This document shows, one piece after another, positions 42,472 through 51,384 of a stretch of 64,000 nt of DNA; the first letter of the stretch is position 1, and each line of letters starts with the position of its first letter. The notes beneath the pieces were generated by a model. That model was not told the origin of the DNA, made no database searches, and saw only the letters and a list, made by a program, of their open reading frames with translations. Source of the DNA: an uncultured Mediterraneibacter sp. (GTDB taxonomy: Bacteria; Bacillota; Clostridia; Lachnospirales; Lachnospiraceae); contig NZ_CAKRGI010000009.1 in the NCBI RefSeq assembly GCF_934330165.1, positions 1-64,000 on the forward strand, written 5' to 3'. The position numbers and the translations under genes are program-made.

Positions 42472-43974
42472 ATGAAAAGAAAGAAATTGCAAAAGATAGT
42501 TGCATCTGTAGTTTTGGTTTTGGGTATGGCGTTTGCAGCGAAGACAATCATGTCCAGTGCTGAAGAAGATGTAACGCATTATAATCTGACAAAACCATAT
42601 CTCTCAGGAGAGGAAAGTTCGCTGCTGCTCAGTAATCCGGACAGAGGGCTGAGAATGGAAACCTATATGGATGTGGCAACGGGAAAGAGTGTTTTTGAAT
42701 ATGCGGATGAGGATGCGATCGCACAGCTGAATGATCAGATCAGTTTATATAAAAGTGATGATCCGCGGCTTGTACAGGTATATTTCTATTTAACAGGCTA
42801 CAAGGAAAAAGCACTGGATGAAACGGCATTTTCAAATATGGAAAAATATTTTGAAGAATTGCGAAAAAATGATCTCAAAGCGGTACTCAGGTTTGCATAT
42901 ATATCTGATGATTCTAATCCGGTTTCACAAGAGCCGACAACCGCTCAGATTGAACAGCATATGCAGCAGCTCTCCTCATTTATTACAAACCATAAAGACC
43001 AGATCCATGTATTCCAGATGGGACTGGTTGGAGCATGGGGGGAATGGGATTCAGGTGCAAGATCAAGAATGGCACAGGATGACCCGAATTGTGAAAAGAA
43101 GATTATTTATGCAGTCTTGAATAATATTCCAGATGATATGTATGTGCAGGTGCGTTATCTGAATATCAAAAATAATAATATTGACAAGCAGGATACAAAG
43201 AACTGGAACAGAGTAGGATATCACGATGATTTTTTGATCGGTAATCTTCATGGCTGGAATACCGCAGGAAGTAATCCTCAGTCAGAAGGCTGGCAGCAGA
43301 TGACAGAAGAAAGTAAAAATCTGTTGGTAGATGGAGAGATGATCTGGGGAAGTGCAAATGAGTATTATAAAAATAATATTGGCGGAACAGTAATTGATTC
43401 TGTGAAAATGGCGAAACGCCTGAAAGAGCATCATTTTACATCTTTGAGCATGACTCATAATTATAAAGAAAAGGGTCAGACAAATTATTCGATGACGCAC
43501 TGGCAGCATGAATATATTAATCAGAAAACGTTAGAAAAGAATAGCCTTCCGTATGCACCGGGATGGTTTAAAGATGAAAACGGAAATAATATTTCAAGAA
43601 CAATGTTTGAATATATCAGGGATTATCTTGGATATTATCTGGTTCTGGAGAATGCAGAGGCCACAGTGGAACAAGAGTCAGTTGATTTGAATCTTACACT
43701 GAAAAATTATGGTTTTGCAGCTCCGCTTGCTTTAAAGGATGTAGACATTGTTTTGCTTGATTCAGACGGAAATGAAGTATGCAGAGAAAAATTATGCGAT
43801 CCGTCAGACCTTCAGCCTGAACAGGAAGTAACGATAGAAAAGACACTTGTTAAACCAGACGCCAACAGAGCATACCGGCTTGCATTAAGTATCAGATCAG
43901 AAGATGGTACAGGAGTAAGACTGGGAAATGATATGGAAATGATGAATGGATATCAGGTGCTTGGAGATTTATAG
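42472..43974 (+). CDS. Secreted DUF4874/DUF4832 protein, probable glycoside-hydrolase-like enzyme
   Basis: The 500-residue protein has an N-terminal basic/hydrophobic export signal (about 1-28). A DUF4874-like domain (about 50-230) starts with the hallmark NPDRGLR and contains VFQMGLVGAWGEWDSG. A DUF4832-like domain (to about 440) includes GEMIWGSANEYY, SMTHWQHEYIN and the LGYYLVLENA signature. A C-terminal beta-sandwich follows. Paired DUF4874/DUF4832 proteins look like TIM-barrel glycosidases, and GAWGEWDSG places acidic residues at a barrel strand end, but I know of no demonstrated activity for the pair. There is no sorting signal, so it is secreted or held by its signal helix. GGGAGG precedes the ATG. 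It is followed after 10 bases by a wall-anchored binding protein. Confidence 0.78.
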   Translation: MKRKKLQKIVASVVLVLGMAFAAKTIMSSAEEDVTHYNLTKPYLSGEESSLLLSNPDRGLRMETYMDVATGKSVFEYADEDAIAQLNDQISLYKSDDPRLVQVYFYLTGYKEKALDETAFSNMEKYFEELRKNDLKAVLRFAYISDDSNPVSQEPTTAQIEQHMQQLSSFITNHKDQIHVFQMGLVGAWGEWDSGARSRMAQDDPNCEKKIIYAVLNNIPDDMYVQVRYLNIKNNNIDKQDTKNWNRVGYHDDFLIGNLHGWNTAGSNPQSEGWQQMTEESKNLLVDGEMIWGSANEYYKNNIGGTVIDSVKMAKRLKEHHFTSLSMTHNYKEKGQTNYSMTHWQHEYINQKTLEKNSLPYAPGWFKDENGNNISRTMFEYIRDYLGYYLVLENAEATVEQESVDLNLTLKNYGFAAPLALKDVDIVLLDSDGNEVCREKLCDPSDLQPEQEVTIEKTLVKPDANRAYRLALSIRSEDGTGVRLGNDMEMMNGYQVLGDL

Positions 43975-43984
43975 GAGGGGTAGT

Positions 43985-46042
43985 ATGAACAACAAATTAT
44001 TCAGGAGAATAGCGGTTTTTCTTGTTGTAATCTGTATGATGGTGCTGTCCTGCATGCCGGTATTTGCTGCAGAGGAAACGAAGACGAATGAAATCATCAG
44101 AAATCCTCAGATTACTTTGCACAATTTGCAGATCAGGAATGGAGCATCAACAGATGTATTATGGCAAAATACTTCAGGAACGCAGGATTTTGATTTTGGC
44201 CCGGGGTCAGACAGCATGGATAATGCTTATATTGAATATGAATATTCTCAGATTGAAAAAATTAACGGACTTGATCTGATCGGATGGTGGCCAAAGAATC
44301 AGGCGATCAAGAATATCAGTGTCTTTTATGAACAGAATGAAACCTGGATTCCGGTTCTTGAAAATTATGAAATTCCATGGAAGACATCAGCAGGAAGCAA
44401 TGGGGCTACATCAGCTTTTGCAAATGGCGAGAAATTAAGGATTGATTTTGAAAATCCGGTTGCGACTGCCAGGTTAAAAATTCAGATCCATTCGGCATAT
44501 CATAGTTGGAGTAATAAAATTAATATGAGGCTTATCGCACCGATGAGAATGCAGACAGAAGCGGAAAAAAATCTTTATGAAGTGATAGCAGAAATGAAAT
44601 CGGTAATGGATTCAATCCTGACAGGAACACTTCCGGGAGAATTTCCAGAAGAGGCTTTAGAAGCATTACAACAATCAGTGAAAAATGCGGAAACATTACT
44701 TTCAGATGGAAATACAACAGAAGAAGACATTTTACAAATGATCGAATCATTGAATCAGGCAAAGCAGGAATTTTATGGACAGCAGATCGCATTCCCGGAA
44801 GAATTACAGGAATGCAGGATTTCTCTTGAAAATCTGAATGTGGTTTCAGGACGGGAAACTTTTTTGTATGACAGACAGCTTGCCACAGGAACAGTCCTTC
44901 AGAAAGCAGAAGAAGACCAGGACGGAGCAATCATTTTTGATTTCGGAGGGAAGGTGATTTCTCCGGAAAAGATTCAGTTACTTTGTGAAAATCCAACGAT
45001 CAATGGAATTAAAAGTGCTGCGATTCAGTATTTTAATGGTACAGAATGGATAACAGTCAAAGAAAATACTGCCCTGAACTGGGAGGGTGGATATATACGA
45101 ATGGAAGGCCGGGGACTTGATATCGATGAAGAAATCAAAACTTCAAAGATACGTTTTGTTGTAAATGATACGAGCAGTGAAGATCATACATTTTCTATCC
45201 AGGAAATCTGGGTTGAGGGGAAGGAGACCAAAAATGCAGAAAGTCTTGAAGAATTGATTGAACGTGCAGAAAGTCTGCTGGCTACTGTAGAAAACCAGGA
45301 TACAAAAGAAGCAGATATGGTGAAACTAAAATTGATGTCTGCTAAAAATGAGGATGTCCTTTCCCGGGCAACTCAGAAAAAAATAGATTATCTCTACACA
45401 GAATTGCTTGCAGCAGTGAATCAACTGGATGAGAGTCTGAAAGATAAAATTTCGCCAAGCAGGCCTTATGATGTAAGAGTAGAATCAGTAACTGCACATT
45501 CTGCGGTAATCAGTTTTGCTCCTTCCTCTGATAATGTTGCAGTGGCAGGATATAAAGTATATAGTGGAGAGAATATTATCAAAGAGATAACTGCACCGGA
45601 AAATCCGGAAGAACGTGTGATTGTTGAACTTTCGGATCTTGCAGATGATACAGTATATAATTTTGTGATAAAAGCTGTAGATACATCAGGAAATTTGTCA
45701 GAGGAAACGGAAGTTGAAGTGACAACGAAAAAAGAGGAGATACCGGAGCAGCCGGAGCAGCCAGGACAGCCGGAGCAGCCAGGACAGCCGGAGCAGCCGG
45801 AGCAGCCAGAGCAGCCAGGGCAGCCGGAGCATCCGTCCGATATAAATGGACAGCCTTCCAATGGGAACAGTTCTGCAATAAAATCTTCCAATGTATCAAC
45901 CGATACTACTTCGCAGAAAAAAGAAAAAAATAAAGCGAAAGCTCCAAAATCAGGAGATGCCACACCACTGTCTGAGGGAATTGTAGTTGTGATGGCAGCA
46001 GGGATATGGTTTGCTTTTTCAAAAAAGAGAAGGATAATGTAG
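43985..46042 (+). CDS. Wall-anchored carbohydrate-binding protein (discoidin-like, FIVAR, FN3, Pro-rich stalk)
   Basis: The 685-residue exported protein has a signal peptide (1-29, ending VFA). A first discoidin/F5-8C-like module (about 35-180), a helical FIVAR-like module (about 185-265), a second discoidin-like module (about 275-410), another helical stretch (to about 475) and a fibronectin type III domain (about 480-575; SRPYDVRVESVTAHSAVISF) follow. A PEQPGQ repeat stalk (about 585-620) and the sorting signal APKSGD near 651 with a KKRRIM tail end it. No catalytic domain was recognised; it probably presents or captures substrate for the enzyme-like protein upstream. ATG 43985 follows AGGAGGGG. 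Confidence 0.82.
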   Translation: MNNKLFRRIAVFLVVICMMVLSCMPVFAAEETKTNEIIRNPQITLHNLQIRNGASTDVLWQNTSGTQDFDFGPGSDSMDNAYIEYEYSQIEKINGLDLIGWWPKNQAIKNISVFYEQNETWIPVLENYEIPWKTSAGSNGATSAFANGEKLRIDFENPVATARLKIQIHSAYHSWSNKINMRLIAPMRMQTEAEKNLYEVIAEMKSVMDSILTGTLPGEFPEEALEALQQSVKNAETLLSDGNTTEEDILQMIESLNQAKQEFYGQQIAFPEELQECRISLENLNVVSGRETFLYDRQLATGTVLQKAEEDQDGAIIFDFGGKVISPEKIQLLCENPTINGIKSAAIQYFNGTEWITVKENTALNWEGGYIRMEGRGLDIDEEIKTSKIRFVVNDTSSEDHTFSIQEIWVEGKETKNAESLEELIERAESLLATVENQDTKEADMVKLKLMSAKNEDVLSRATQKKIDYLYTELLAAVNQLDESLKDKISPSRPYDVRVESVTAHSAVISFAPSSDNVAVAGYKVYSGENIIKEITAPENPEERVIVELSDLADDTVYNFVIKAVDTSGNLSEETEVEVTTKKEEIPEQPEQPGQPEQPGQPEQPEQPEQPGQPEHPSDINGQPSNGNSSAIKSSNVSTDTTSQKKEKNKAKAPKSGDATPLSEGIVVVMAAGIWFAFSKKRRIM
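45747..45832 (+). repeat. PEQPGQ-encoding tandem repeat
   Basis: 9- and 18-base units of the CCGGAGCAGCCAGGACAG type encode the Pro-rich wall-spanning stalk. Confidence 0.85.
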
Positions 46043-46122
46043 TGAATACAGAACAAAGGAATATCACAATCAATATAAAGCACTTCCGATCAGGCAGATG
46101 ATCTGAGCAGTAAGATTTTTTC

Positions 46123-46154
46123 TATCCAGCAGGGTAATCCTGCTGGATATTTTT
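46123..46154 (+). terminator. Terminator of the DUF4874/4832 operon
   Basis: TATCCAGCAGG (46123-46133) and CCTGCTGGATA (46139-46149) form a perfect 11-bp stem followed by T residues. Confidence 0.92.
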
Positions 46155-46227
46155 AGTATGGGATTTATCCTGTTGAGAGCATTGGAGTTTTTCGTGTTCC
46201 GAAAAATGGAGATGCCTGAAACCCAAA

Positions 46228-46450
46228 CCCACCTGCTTTGCGGGTGGAGACAAAATGTTGTACAAAAAAATCACCTTTCCGTTACAATAGAGTTGTTCAG
46301 GCACTATTGTAAGAAAGAAAAGGTGATTTTATGGCGAATAAGAATTATGATTTAGCTCACACAAAATGGATGTGTAAGTATCACATCGTATTCACTCCAA
46401 AGTATAGACGAAAAGTTATCTATAATCAATTAAAAGCTGATATAAGAGAT
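46228..46450 (+). mobile_element. 5' remnant of an IS200/IS605-family element
   Basis: The left end has the small subterminal hairpin CCACCTGC/GCGGGTGG (46229-46236, 46240-46247). An IS200-type 5' leader forms a long imperfect stem: AAAATCACCTTT (46267-46278) with AAAGGTGATTTT (46319-46330), and TTACAATAG (46282-46290) with CTATTGTAA (46304-46312). The first 40 or so codons of tnpA follow. The rest of tnpA, including the HUH motif and catalytic Tyr, is missing. Confidence 0.82.
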
Positions 46451-47062
46451 AGAAATTATATGGAGATAGGTAGCGAAGTCCATATAGATATGTTTGATGA
46501 CAGAATCGAAATATATTCACCGGGTGGAATGGTAAGCGGAATATCTCTAGAGGGAAAAGATTTATTGAAAATTCCATCAAAGCGAAGAAATCCGATATTA
46601 GCTGATATATTCAGCCGCTTGAAATACATGGAGCGTAGAGGCAGTGGATTTAAGAAGATATTGGCAGATTACGAGGGTCAGGTTGAATTTGATGAGACCA
46701 AGATGCCGGTCTTTGAGGCTGATAATGATGATTTTACATTGACTTTGTATAATCTGAATTATGGATCTGGTTATATAACACAGGCAAATGAAAATGTCAT
46801 AGAAAATGTCATAGAAAATGTCATAGAAATTTCAGAAGAAAAAATGAAGCAGTTAATGCCAGAGTATTCTAAGAAGAAACTTACTAAAGCATGTGAGATT
46901 CTGAAAATGATTTCGGAAAAACCCAATATTTCTATTGATGAATTAAGAATAGCCTTAGATGTTACGGATAGAACGATTGCAAGATATATATCAGAATTAA
47001 AGGATAAGGGTATCATAGAACGAAAAGGTCCAGATAATGGTGGAAAATGGAAAATTAAGTAA
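46331..47062 (+). pseudogene. In-frame chimera: IS200 transposase N-terminus fused to RecG-like/AlbA-type ATP-binding regulator C-terminus
   Basis: Residues 1-40 (MANKNYDLAHTKWMCKYHIV, then FTPKYRRKVIYNQ) are the start of a TnpA IS200 transposase. From about residue 42 the sequence changes to the C-terminal part of the AlbA_2/HATPase_c_4 family often annotated as RecG-like helicase: IGSEVHIDMFDDRIEIYSPG, then MERRGSGFKKIL, a linker of three ENVI repeats, and a winged-helix domain (SIDELRIALDVTDRTIARYI). Neither parent is complete: the transposase lacks its catalytic core and the regulator its nucleic-acid-binding N-terminal domain. The frame is nonetheless open through 243 residues, so a hybrid protein could be made from the IS ribosome site. 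Most likely it is a deletion scar. Confidence 0.82.
46789..46830 (+). repeat. 15-bp tandem repeat encoding ENVI units
   Basis: AATGTCATAGAAA recurs three times, giving NVIENVIENVIE between the ATP-binding remnant and the winged helix. Similar ENVTENV repeats are common in this family. Confidence 0.85.
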
Positions 47063-47155
47063 GCGAATGACAGTAAATTAAGCATTTAATGTGGCACAAA
47101 TTTTTGCTCAAAAATATTCCGAAGTTAGATAAATTAAAAAACATATAAAACATAG

Positions 47156-47184
47156 TTGACAGATAGGTATTTGCAGTGTATAAT
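47156..47184 (+). promoter_or_regulatory. Consensus promoter of cysK
   Basis: TTGACA (47156-47161), a 17-base spacer and TATAAT (47179-47184): a perfect sigma-A promoter. Confidence 0.93.
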
Positions 47185-47196
47185 GCAACTCATAAA

Positions 47197-47217
47197 ACAT
47201 ACCAACCGAGTAGGAAA
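47197..47217 (+). promoter_or_regulatory. Candidate CymR/Rrf2 operator downstream of the cysK promoter
   Basis: ACATACCAACCGAGTAGGAAA lies just after the predicted transcription start. Its ATACC...GG layout resembles Rrf2-type cysteine-regulator sites in Firmicutes, and a perfect promoter followed by such a site fits repression. An Rrf2-family gene is encoded nearby at 49691. Confidence 0.4.
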
Positions 47218-47242
47218 GAAAAAGAAAGAGAGGATATATATT

Positions 47243-48175
47243 ATGGCGGCTATTTATAAAGGAACTTTAGGACTGATCGGAAATACACCGCTCGTTGAGC
47301 CGGTGAACCTTGAAAAAGAGCTGGGACTGGAAGCTACGATTCTTGTTAAGCTTGAGTATCTAAATCCGGCTGGAAGCGTAAAGGATCGTGTAGCAAAAGC
47401 CATGATCGAAGACGCAGAGGAAAAAGGACTTTTAAAAGAAGGTTCAGTTATCATTGAGCCAACATCAGGAAATACTGGGATCGGTCTTGCATCAATTGCA
47501 GCGGCAAAAGGATACAGAATCATCCTTACCATGCCTGAGACGATGAGCGTTGAGAGAAGAAATATCCTGAAAGCATACGGGGCAGAGATCGTTCTGACAG
47601 AAGGAGCAAAAGGAATGAAGGGAGCGATCGCAAAAGCGGATGAGCTTGCAAAGGAAATCCCGAACAGCTTTATCCCGGGACAGTTCGTAAACCCGGCAAA
47701 CCCGAAAATGCACAGAGAGACAACCGGACCGGAGATCTGGAACGATACAGACGGAAAGGTAGACATTTTTATTGCAGGAGTCGGAACAGGTGGAACACTG
47801 ACAGGTGTTGGCGAATATCTGAAATCCCAGAATCCGGATGTGAAAATTGTAGCCCTTGAGCCTGCATCTTCACCGGTTCTTTCCGAAGGAAAAGCCGGAG
47901 CACATAAGATCCAGGGAATCGGAGCAGGATTTGTACCGGATGTACTGAATACAAAGGTTTACGATGAAGTATATAAAGCAGATAACGAAGAAGGATTTGC
48001 CACAGCGAAACTTTTGGCAAAGCATGAAGGAATCCTCGTAGGTATTTCTTCAGGAGCAGCTCTTTCAGGGGCGATCGCACTTGCGAAAAGACCGGAGAAC
48101 AAAGGTAAGACTATCGTAGCCCTGCTGCCGGACAGTGGAGACAGATACTACTCTACACCACTCTTTACAGAGTAA
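47243..48175 (+). CDS. cysK: Cysteine synthase A
   Basis: This PLP enzyme makes L-cysteine from O-acetylserine and sulfide. The PLP lysine lies in [11 protein letters not shown] near residue 40, the substrate loop is [15 protein letters not shown], the phosphate-binding [15 protein letters not shown] is present, and the end reads [15 protein letters not shown]. At 310 residues it is standard. ATG 47243 follows AGAGAGGA; the open frame upstream to 47156 overlaps the promoter and is rejected. It heads a cluster of sulfur amino-acid genes. Confidence 0.96.
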   Translation: MAAIYKGTLGLIGNTPLVEPVNLEKELGLEATILVKLEYLNPAGSVKDRVAKAMIEDAEEKGLLKEGSVIIEPTSGNTGIGLASIAAAKGYRIILTMPETMSVERRNILKAYGAEIVLTEGAKGMKGAIAKADELAKEIPNSFIPGQFVNPANPKMHRETTGPEIWNDTDGKVDIFIAGVGTGGTLTGVGEYLKSQNPDVKIVALEPASSPVLSEGKAGAHKIQGIGAGFVPDVLNTKVYDEVYKADNEEGFATAKLLAKHEGILVGISSGAALSGAIALAKRPENKGKTIVALLPDSGDRYYSTPLFTE

Positions 48176-48291
48176 GTGATACGAAGACGGCTACAGAATA
48201 TTTATTATAGAAGAAATCTTACAGCGGTTTATAGCAAATAGAAAAACCCTTATAACAGGACAGAATAAAAGGATAAAAGGAGAACAGACCA

Positions 48292-49599
48292 ATGGCTAAA
48301 TTAGAGAGAAAAGACAGAAAATTCAAATTTGAAACATTACAGCTTCACGTAGGACAGGAGCAGCCGGATCCGGTAACTGATGCAAGAGCAGTACCGATCT
48401 ATCAGACCTCCTCTTATGTATTCCGTAACAGCCAGCACGCAGCAGACCGTTTCGGACTGAGAGATGCAGGAAATATTTACGGACGTCTGACAAACCCGAC
48501 AGAGGATGTATTTGAGAAGAGAATTGCAGCACTGGAAGGTGGTTCGGCAGCACTTGCAGTTGCATCAGGAGCAGCAGCTATCACATATACAATCGAGAAT
48601 CTGGCTCAGCAGGGAGATCATATCGTATCTGCAAAGAACATTTACGGAGGATCTTTCAACCTTCTTGAGCATACACTTCCGAACTACGGAATTACAACAA
48701 CATTTGTAGACATTTTCAATCTGGAAGAAGTTGAGAATGCAATTCAGGAAAATACAAAAGCAGTTTACATCGAGACTCTTGGAAATCCAAACTCTGATGT
48801 AGTTGATATTGAAGCAATTGCAAATATCGCACATAAGCATAAAATTCCGCTTGTTGTAGATAATACATTTGCAACACCTTATCTTGTAAGACCAATCGAG
48901 TACGGTGCAGATATCGTTGTCCACTCCGCTACAAAGTTCATCGGAGGACACGGAACAACCATCGGTGGAGTGATTATTGAAGGTGGAAAATTTGACTGGG
49001 AAGCTTCAGGAAAATTCCCGTCACTGACAGAGCCTAATCCGAGCTACCATGGAATCAGTTTCACAAAGGCCTGCGGACCGGCTGCATTTGTTACAAAGAT
49101 CAGAGCAATCCTCTTAAGAGATACAGGAGCTACGATTTCACCGATCAGCTCATTTATCTTCCTGCAGGGACTTGAGACACTTTCCCTTCGTGTAGAGCGT
49201 CATGTAGAGAATGCACTGAAGGTTGTAGAGTATCTGAACAATCATCCACAGGTGGAGCGGGTACATCACCCATCTGTAGACCCGGATCCAAAGCAGCAGG
49301 AACTTTACAAGAAATATTTCCCGAATGGCGGTGGATCTATCTTCACATTCGAGATCAAGGGAGATGCGGCAAAGGCTCAGGAGTTTATCGACAATCTGGA
49401 GCTGTTCTCACTGCTCGCCAACGTAGCTGACGTGAAGTCACTTGTTATCCATCCGGCAACAACAACTCACAGCCAGTGCACAGAGGAAGAGCTTCTGGAT
49501 CAGGGAATCAGACCAAATACGATCCGTCTTTCTATCGGTACTGAAAATATTGATGACATCATTCAGGATCTGGATGAGGCATTTAAGGCAATTCAGTAA
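48292..49599 (+). CDS. metY: O-acetylhomoserine sulfhydrylase
   Basis: This Cys/Met-metabolism PLP enzyme makes homocysteine from O-acetylhomoserine and sulfide. The N-terminus FETLQLHVGQEQPDPVTDAR and NIYGRLTNPTEDVFEKRIAA are typical of MetY. The PLP lysine is in HSATKFIGGHGTT, and the C-terminus LSIGTENIDDIIQDLDEAF is conserved. At 435 residues it has the MetY size, longer than cystathionine enzymes. AAAGGAGAA precedes the ATG. Confidence 0.94.
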   Translation: MAKLERKDRKFKFETLQLHVGQEQPDPVTDARAVPIYQTSSYVFRNSQHAADRFGLRDAGNIYGRLTNPTEDVFEKRIAALEGGSAALAVASGAAAITYTIENLAQQGDHIVSAKNIYGGSFNLLEHTLPNYGITTTFVDIFNLEEVENAIQENTKAVYIETLGNPNSDVVDIEAIANIAHKHKIPLVVDNTFATPYLVRPIEYGADIVVHSATKFIGGHGTTIGGVIIEGGKFDWEASGKFPSLTEPNPSYHGISFTKACGPAAFVTKIRAILLRDTGATISPISSFIFLQGLETLSLRVERHVENALKVVEYLNNHPQVERVHHPSVDPDPKQQELYKKYFPNGGGSIFTFEIKGDAAKAQEFIDNLELFSLLANVADVKSLVIHPATTTHSQCTEEELLDQGIRPNTIRLSIGTENIDDIIQDLDEAFKAIQ

Positions 49600-49625
49600 A
49601 AGAAAGGTATAAATGAGAAATGATC

Positions 49626-49652
49626 CGGCGGGAATTATACTCCCGCCGTTTA
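49626..49652 (+). terminator. Hairpin between metY and the Rrf2 regulator
   Basis: CGGCGGGA and TCCCGCCG (49626-49648) form a strong stem around ATTATAC, followed by a short T-rich tract. It is a probable partial terminator. Confidence 0.65.
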
Positions 49653-49690
49653 TCTTAAGAGCAACAAATATGAGTGAAAGAGGGCAAAAA

Positions 49691-50134
49691 ATGAAATTAT
49701 CAAAAAAGAGCAGATATGGACTGCGTGCATTGATCGATCTTGCCGTAAATTCAAGAACCGAGCAGGTGTCACTTGGAAGTATCGCACAGAGGAATGATAT
49801 TTCGGCACAGTATCTGGAACATGTATTTTCAGCACTCCGCAAAGCACATATTGTGAAAAGTATCAAGGGATCGCAGGGTGGATACTTTCTGGAAAAAGCA
49901 CCGGAACAAATCACAGCTGCAGAGATCGTAGAAGCACTGGAAGGAAGTTACTATCTTGAAAATGAAGAAGGCGATCCGTCAGGTCTCCGGGGAGATCAGG
50001 AGGCGATCCAGCATTTGATCATAGACAGGATCAATGAGAAAAACAGAGAAATTCTGGAAGATATTACACTGAAAGATCTTGTAGAAGCGTATGAGAGTTA
50101 TCAGGATTCTGTAGAGGGAATGTATTACATCTGA
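49691..50134 (+). CDS. Rrf2-family regulator, CymR-like
   Basis: The 147-residue protein begins with the winged-helix signature MKLSKKSRYGLRALIDLA and contains SLGSIAQRNDISAQYLEHVF and IKGSQGGYFL. No cysteines are present, so it cannot bind an Fe-S cluster as IscR does; this is as in CymR, the master repressor of cysteine metabolism that works with CysK. Its position among cysK, metY and transsulfuration genes supports that role. ATG 49691 follows AGAGGG; the longer frame from 49613 overlaps the hairpin and is rejected. Confidence 0.85.
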   Translation: MKLSKKSRYGLRALIDLAVNSRTEQVSLGSIAQRNDISAQYLEHVFSALRKAHIVKSIKGSQGGYFLEKAPEQITAAEIVEALEGSYYLENEEGDPSGLRGDQEAIQHLIIDRINEKNREILEDITLKDLVEAYESYQDSVEGMYYI

Positions 50135-50197
50135 TGAAGATAATCTAACAAATAAGCAGGCAGAGGAAGTTCCTGCAGGACGATGGAGGCAGTGAAA

Positions 50198-51355
50198 ATG
50201 GCAGAAGGATATAAATTTGAGACACGATGTATTCACGGAAACGGAGGCCTTGTGGAGGGACATCCTTATGGGGCAGTTTCTGTTCCGATTTTTCAGACAG
50301 CGACATTCGCACATCCGGGGATTGGAAGAAGCACCGGATATGATTATACACGCGAAAGCAATCCAACGAGGCAGGAACTGGAGAAGGTAATGTCAACGCT
50401 GGAAGAGGCAGATGACAGCATTGCCTGCACAAGTGGTATGGCAGCGATCGGATTATGCCTGGAATTATTTGAAGAAGGATCTCATATCCTCTGCACAGAA
50501 GATCTGTATGGCGGGACGGTGAGAATGTTTGAAAGTATCGGAGAAAAGAGAGGAGTGACTTTCTCCTATGTAGATACTTCCGATGCAGAACTGGTGCGTA
50601 AAAGTATCAGAAAAGAGACAAAAGCACTTTATATTGAAACTCCCAGTAATCCGACAATGAAGGTGACAGATTTTGCAGCAATGAGAGAAATCGCAGATGA
50701 ATATGGATTACTGATCATGGCAGATAATACGTTCCTGACACCCTATTTTCAGAAACCGCTGACTCTGGGAGCAGATCTGGTTGTCCACAGTGGTACCAAA
50801 TTTCTGGGAGGGCATAATGATGTCCTCGCAGGCTTTGTATGTGTCAAGGAAAAAGAACTTTCTGAAAAGCTCCGGTATACATACAAGACGGTCGGATGTT
50901 GTCTGCCACCGTTTGACAGTTTCCTGGTACTGCGTGGGATCAAGACATTGTCTGTCAGACTGGAACGTCAGCAGGAAAATGCGAAGAAGATCGCACTGTG
51001 GCTGAAAAACCGCCCGGAAGTGAAAGCGGTTTATTATACAGGACTTCCGGAGCATCCGGGATATGAGATCAATCAGAAGCAGGCAAGTGGCTGCGGAAGT
51101 ATGATTTCATTTAAAGTAGATTCAGAAAAGCGTGCGAGGAAACTTCTTGAGAGTGTAAAACTGATCTCCTATGCAGAAAGCCTGGGAGGAGTAGAGTCCC
51201 TGATCACGTATCCGATGCTTCAGACGCATGGCGATGTGCCGGTTGAGACAAGAGAACGGCTGGGGATCACGGAAGACTTCCTGAGGATGTCAGTGGGAAT
51301 TGAAAATGCAGAAGATCTAATCGCAGACCTGGAACAGGCACTGGCAGAAGAATAG
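50198..51355 (+). CDS. Cys/Met metabolism PLP enzyme (cystathionine gamma-synthase/lyase type)
   Basis: The 385-residue protein belongs to the cystathionine gamma-synthase / gamma-lyase / beta-lyase family. Diagnostic stretches are YDYTRESNPTRQELE, CTSGMAAIGLCLELF, MADNTFLTPYFQKPL and the PLP lysine in VVHSGTKFLGGHND. The C-terminus reads LRMSVGIENAEDLIADL. The exact reaction cannot be read with certainty; lyases and synthases differ at few positions. ATG 50198 is preferred to 50183 because GGAGG lies 8 bases upstream of it. It follows the Rrf2 gene by 63 bases. Confidence 0.88.
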   Translation: MAEGYKFETRCIHGNGGLVEGHPYGAVSVPIFQTATFAHPGIGRSTGYDYTRESNPTRQELEKVMSTLEEADDSIACTSGMAAIGLCLELFEEGSHILCTEDLYGGTVRMFESIGEKRGVTFSYVDTSDAELVRKSIRKETKALYIETPSNPTMKVTDFAAMREIADEYGLLIMADNTFLTPYFQKPLTLGADLVVHSGTKFLGGHNDVLAGFVCVKEKELSEKLRYTYKTVGCCLPPFDSFLVLRGIKTLSVRLERQQENAKKIALWLKNRPEVKAVYYTGLPEHPGYEINQKQASGCGSMISFKVDSEKRARKLLESVKLISYAESLGGVESLITYPMLQTHGDVPVETRERLGITEDFLRMSVGIENAEDLIADLEQALAEE

Positions 51356-51384
51356 TAAGGTAAGAGGCAGAAAGTGAGAAGAAC

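Noticed and set aside
47185..47242. SAM or other riboswitch before the sulfur genes
   Set aside because: The leader is only about 55 bases and has no SAM-box features; a protein operator explains it better.
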